DNA of 6,748 nt. Source: Miltoncostaeaceae bacterium (lineage in GTDB: Bacteria > Actinomycetota > Thermoleophilia > Miltoncostaeales > Miltoncostaeaceae). A program made the translations under genes and the position numbers. This document shows, piece by piece, positions 5,489 to 6,748 of the stretch. The stretch lies in contig JAUVQP010000090.1 in assembly GCA_030598075.1 (NCBI GenBank), forward strand, positions 1 to 6,748, written 5' to 3'. Position 1 is the stretch's first letter, and each line of letters opens with the position of its first letter. The notes under the pieces are model-generated. The model had not been told where the DNA came from and ran no database searches. It saw nothing but the letters and a program-made list of their open reading frames with translations.

Positions 5489-6133
5489 CTGAGCCTCGAC
5501 CCGGACGAGCTGCTGACGACCACGCGCAGCGTGCGCCGGCGGCTGGATCTGACCCGCCCCGTGCCGCGGGATCTGATCGAGGAGTGTCTCGACATCGCGC
5601 TTCAGGCGCCGAGCGGCGGCAATCGCCAGGACTGGCGCTTCGTCGTGGTGACCGAGCGAGAGCCCAAGGAGCGCCTCGCGGCGATCTATCGAAAGGCTTG
5701 GGATCGGTACGTCGCGGAGGGGATCCTCGCGCGTCCTCAACGGTCGGACGATGCGACCGAGCGCGCGCGGGCGCGCAGGATCGGGCGCTCCGCGAAGCAT
5801 CTCGTGGATCACCTGGCGGAGGTGCCCGCGCTCGTCATCGCCTGCCACATCGGGCGCTTCGATGGGCGCCCGTCGGTGGTTCAGGCATCCCTCTACGGGT
5901 CCGTGCTCCCAGCGGTGTGGAGCTTCATGCTCGCCGCTCGGGCCCGCGGGCTGGGATCGGCCTGGACGACGATCCACCTGTTCTTCGAGGACGAGGCCGC
6001 CGAGGTGCTGGGGATCCCGTACGACGAGGTCACGCAGGTCGCCATGATCCCGCTCGCCTTCAGCGTGGGCACGGACTTCCGACCGGGGGGGCGAGTCCCA
6101 CGGGACGACGTCGTCAGCTGGGAGAGTTGGTAG
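5489..6133 (+). CDS. nitroreductase family FMN-dependent oxidoreductase
   Basis: Flavoprotein of the nitroreductase fold, reducing nitro compounds, quinones or related substrates with NAD(P)H; usually a dimer binding FMN. Features: DELLTTTRSVRRRLDLTRPVP at the N-terminus (FMN-phosphate-binding TRSVRRR), QAPSGGNRQDWRFVVV, SVLPAVWSFMLAARARGLGSAWTT, and a C-terminal FRPGGRVPRDDVVSWESW. The first ATG/GTG-type codon is GTG 5531, but that start would cut off TTTRS. Coding character and family conservation continue upstream to CTG 5489 (214 residues) or CTG 5486, preceded by GAGG at 5475-5478, so a CTG start is proposed. No ATG, GTG or TTG lies in frame between the nitrilase stop and 5531. Co-transcription with the amidase suggests successive steps on one nitrogen compound, which is inference. 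Confidence 0.85.
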   Translation: MSLDPDELLTTTRSVRRRLDLTRPVPRDLIEECLDIALQAPSGGNRQDWRFVVVTEREPKERLAAIYRKAWDRYVAEGILARPQRSDDATERARARRIGRSAKHLVDHLAEVPALVIACHIGRFDGRPSVVQASLYGSVLPAVWSFMLAARARGLGSAWTTIHLFFEDEAAEVLGIPYDEVTQVAMIPLAFSVGTDFRPGGRVPRDDVVSWESW

Positions 6134-6146
6134 GCGCGTGGGTCGC

Positions 6147-6177
6147 CGACCGGACGAGGGCCCGACCCGGGCGGTCG
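6147..6177 (+). terminator. possible hairpin after the nitroreductase
   Basis: CGACCG at 6147-6152 pairs with CGGTCG at 6172-6177, and GGG and CCC runs inside can extend pairing. It lies 13 bases after the nitroreductase stop. There is no T tract, so it is only a weak terminator candidate. Confidence 0.25.
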
Positions 6178-6214
6178 CTCGCTGCTCCTGAAGCCGGCCG
6201 GCGATAGCGGCGGC

Positions 6215-6276
6215 ACGAGCCCCGCCGCGATGGTCCGCGGCCGGCGCTGGGGCCGGGCCGTCGAGGCGGGGCTCGT
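6215..6276. terminator. 12-base inverted repeat, stem-loop between genes
   Basis: ACGAGCCCCGCC at 6215-6226 is exactly complementary to 6265-6276. The 38-base interval contains further self-complementary GGCC/CCGG-type segments, so the whole can fold into one branched hairpin. It ends 12 bases before the TACTGT box of the next gene. It could end the amidase-nitroreductase transcript or act as a regulatory dyad for the downstream promoter; the sequence alone does not decide. Confidence 0.45.
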
Positions 6277-6288
6277 CAGGCCCCTTGC

Positions 6289-6294
6289 TACTGT
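6289..6294 (+). promoter_or_regulatory. -10 box TACTGT of the Pro/Val-rich membrane protein gene
   Basis: TACTGT ends 8 bases before the ATG at 6303, the fourth case here of TANNNT directly before a start codon. A leaderless transcript is likely. No -35 match is visible. Confidence 0.45.
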
Positions 6295-6302
6295 CGGCCG
6301 AC

Positions 6303-6748
6303 ATGCCCGAGGCTGAGTCTCGCGAGGATCCCGCTCGGCCCGGTGGCGATCACCCTTCCGAGCCGCCTCCCGCCCGCATCCCTCCCCCGCCCCGCGACGA
6401 GGCGCCCAAGTATGGGTTCAGCCGCGCATGGCAGGCCCTGACACCGGCGGGGCAGTGGACCGTCGCGCTCGCCTGGGCGGCGGTCTTCGGCGGTGCCGTG
6501 GTGGGCTTCGGGATGGCCCTCTCGGACGACGACGGCGCCGACGCGATGGGCACCACGGTGATCGAGGAGCCCCCGGTCGTCGTGGAGCCCCCGGTCGTCG
6601 TGGAGGTGCCCCCGGTCGTCGTGGAGGTGCCCCCGGCGATCACCGTTCCCCCGGCCGATGAGCCGCCGCTGACGGACACGGCCCCGCCAGCGACGGTGGA
6701 GCCGCCCAGCACCGACGGGGGACTGCCCGACACCGGTGCAGGGCCGAC
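6303..6748 (+). CDS. Pro/Val-rich single-pass membrane protein with LPDTG motif (partial)
   Basis: The frame is open from ATG 6303 to the window edge: 148 residues, C-terminus missing. The N-terminal 50 residues are charged and Pro-rich (likely cytoplasmic), ending in YGFSRAWQALTPAGQW. One membrane segment at about 52-74 follows, then an acidic patch SDDDGAD and a probably extracellular low-complexity tail built on PPVVVE repeats (about 88-110), then Pro/Thr-rich sequence. LPDTG at 141-145 matches the LPxTG sortase signal. A true sorting signal needs a hydrophobic segment and basic tail after it, which would lie beyond the window. The start is supported by the TACTGT box 8 bases upstream and by the change from non-coding to coding composition. 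Possibly a cell-wall-spanning or stalk-like surface protein; function unknown. Confidence 0.7.
   Translation, partial: MPEAESREDPARPGGDHPSEPPPARIPPPPRDEAPKYGFSRAWQALTPAGQWTVALAWAAVFGGAVVGFGMALSDDDGADAMGTTVIEEPPVVVEPPVVVEVPPVVVEVPPAITVPPADEPPLTDTAPPATVEPPSTDGGLPDTGAGP
6567..6641 (+). repeat. tandem 18-21-base repeats encoding EPPVVV / EVPPVVV
   Basis: Two identical 18-base units, GAGCCCCCGGTCGTCGTG (6567-6584 and 6585-6602), are followed by a 21-base unit with an inserted GTG codon (6603-6623) and a fourth diverged unit (6624-6641). Units are in frame and near identical at DNA level, so copy number may vary by slippage between strains. Confidence 0.85.

Noticed and set aside
4421..6304. Minus-strand open frame of 627 residues opposite the nitrilase and nitroreductase genes
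   Set aside because: The composition is dominated by Arg, Glu, His and Asp with no recognisable domain, and both plus-strand genes have intact catalytic motifs.
6350..6733. Minus-strand frame with Gly/Ser/Thr repeats (TTTGG)
   Set aside because: It is the complement of the Pro/Val repeat region. The plus-strand frame has a promoter-like box, a plausible start, a membrane segment and acidic/basic patterning.

Overview
The window is about 70% GC with strong G/C preference at codon third positions. It reads as chromosomal DNA of a high-GC bacterium, most likely an actinobacterium (Actinomycetota, perhaps an Acidimicrobiia-like lineage). The grounds are gene content (stand-alone 5'-3' exonuclease, short SH3-plus-YkuD transpeptidase, LPxTG-like protein), GTG/TTG starts, and several starts that look leaderless. 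The taxonomic call is inference from style, not from a marker gene.

Layout. 1-168 is a compact palindromic, MITE-like element that begins exactly at the left edge of the window. 165-410 (minus) encodes a small protein resembling sigma-70 region 4. Divergent from it, 526-1461 (plus) encodes an aldose 1-epimerase-type enzyme. Next come a probable 60-residue protein (1542-1724) and a membrane-anchored L,D-transpeptidase (1709-2458). A translationally coupled pair follows: a 105-residue unknown protein (2512-2829) and a stand-alone GyrI-like ligand-binding protein (2826-3329). Convergent with them on the minus strand is a 5'-3' exonuclease (3417-4301). After a 293-base divergent intergenic region come a nitrilase-superfamily amidase (4595-5473) and a nitroreductase (5489-6133), which form a tight two-gene operon. 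After a 169-base spacer with a long stem-loop, the window ends inside a Pro/Val-rich membrane protein (6303 onward) carrying an LPDTG motif.

The genes do not form one obvious pathway. They cover carbohydrate metabolism, cell-wall cross-linking, DNA repair, small-molecule sensing and amide/nitro chemistry. The most notable signals are: the element with CTAG-type ends sitting on the stop codon of the small HTH gene; a recurring TANNNT box 7-8 bases before start codons (four genes), which suggests leaderless transcription and fixes several starts; a small ORF hidden upstream of the transpeptidase; and a nitroreductase whose conserved N-terminus seems to require a CTG start. I see no phage, CRISPR, tRNA or rRNA features, and no clear previously undescribed multi-gene system.
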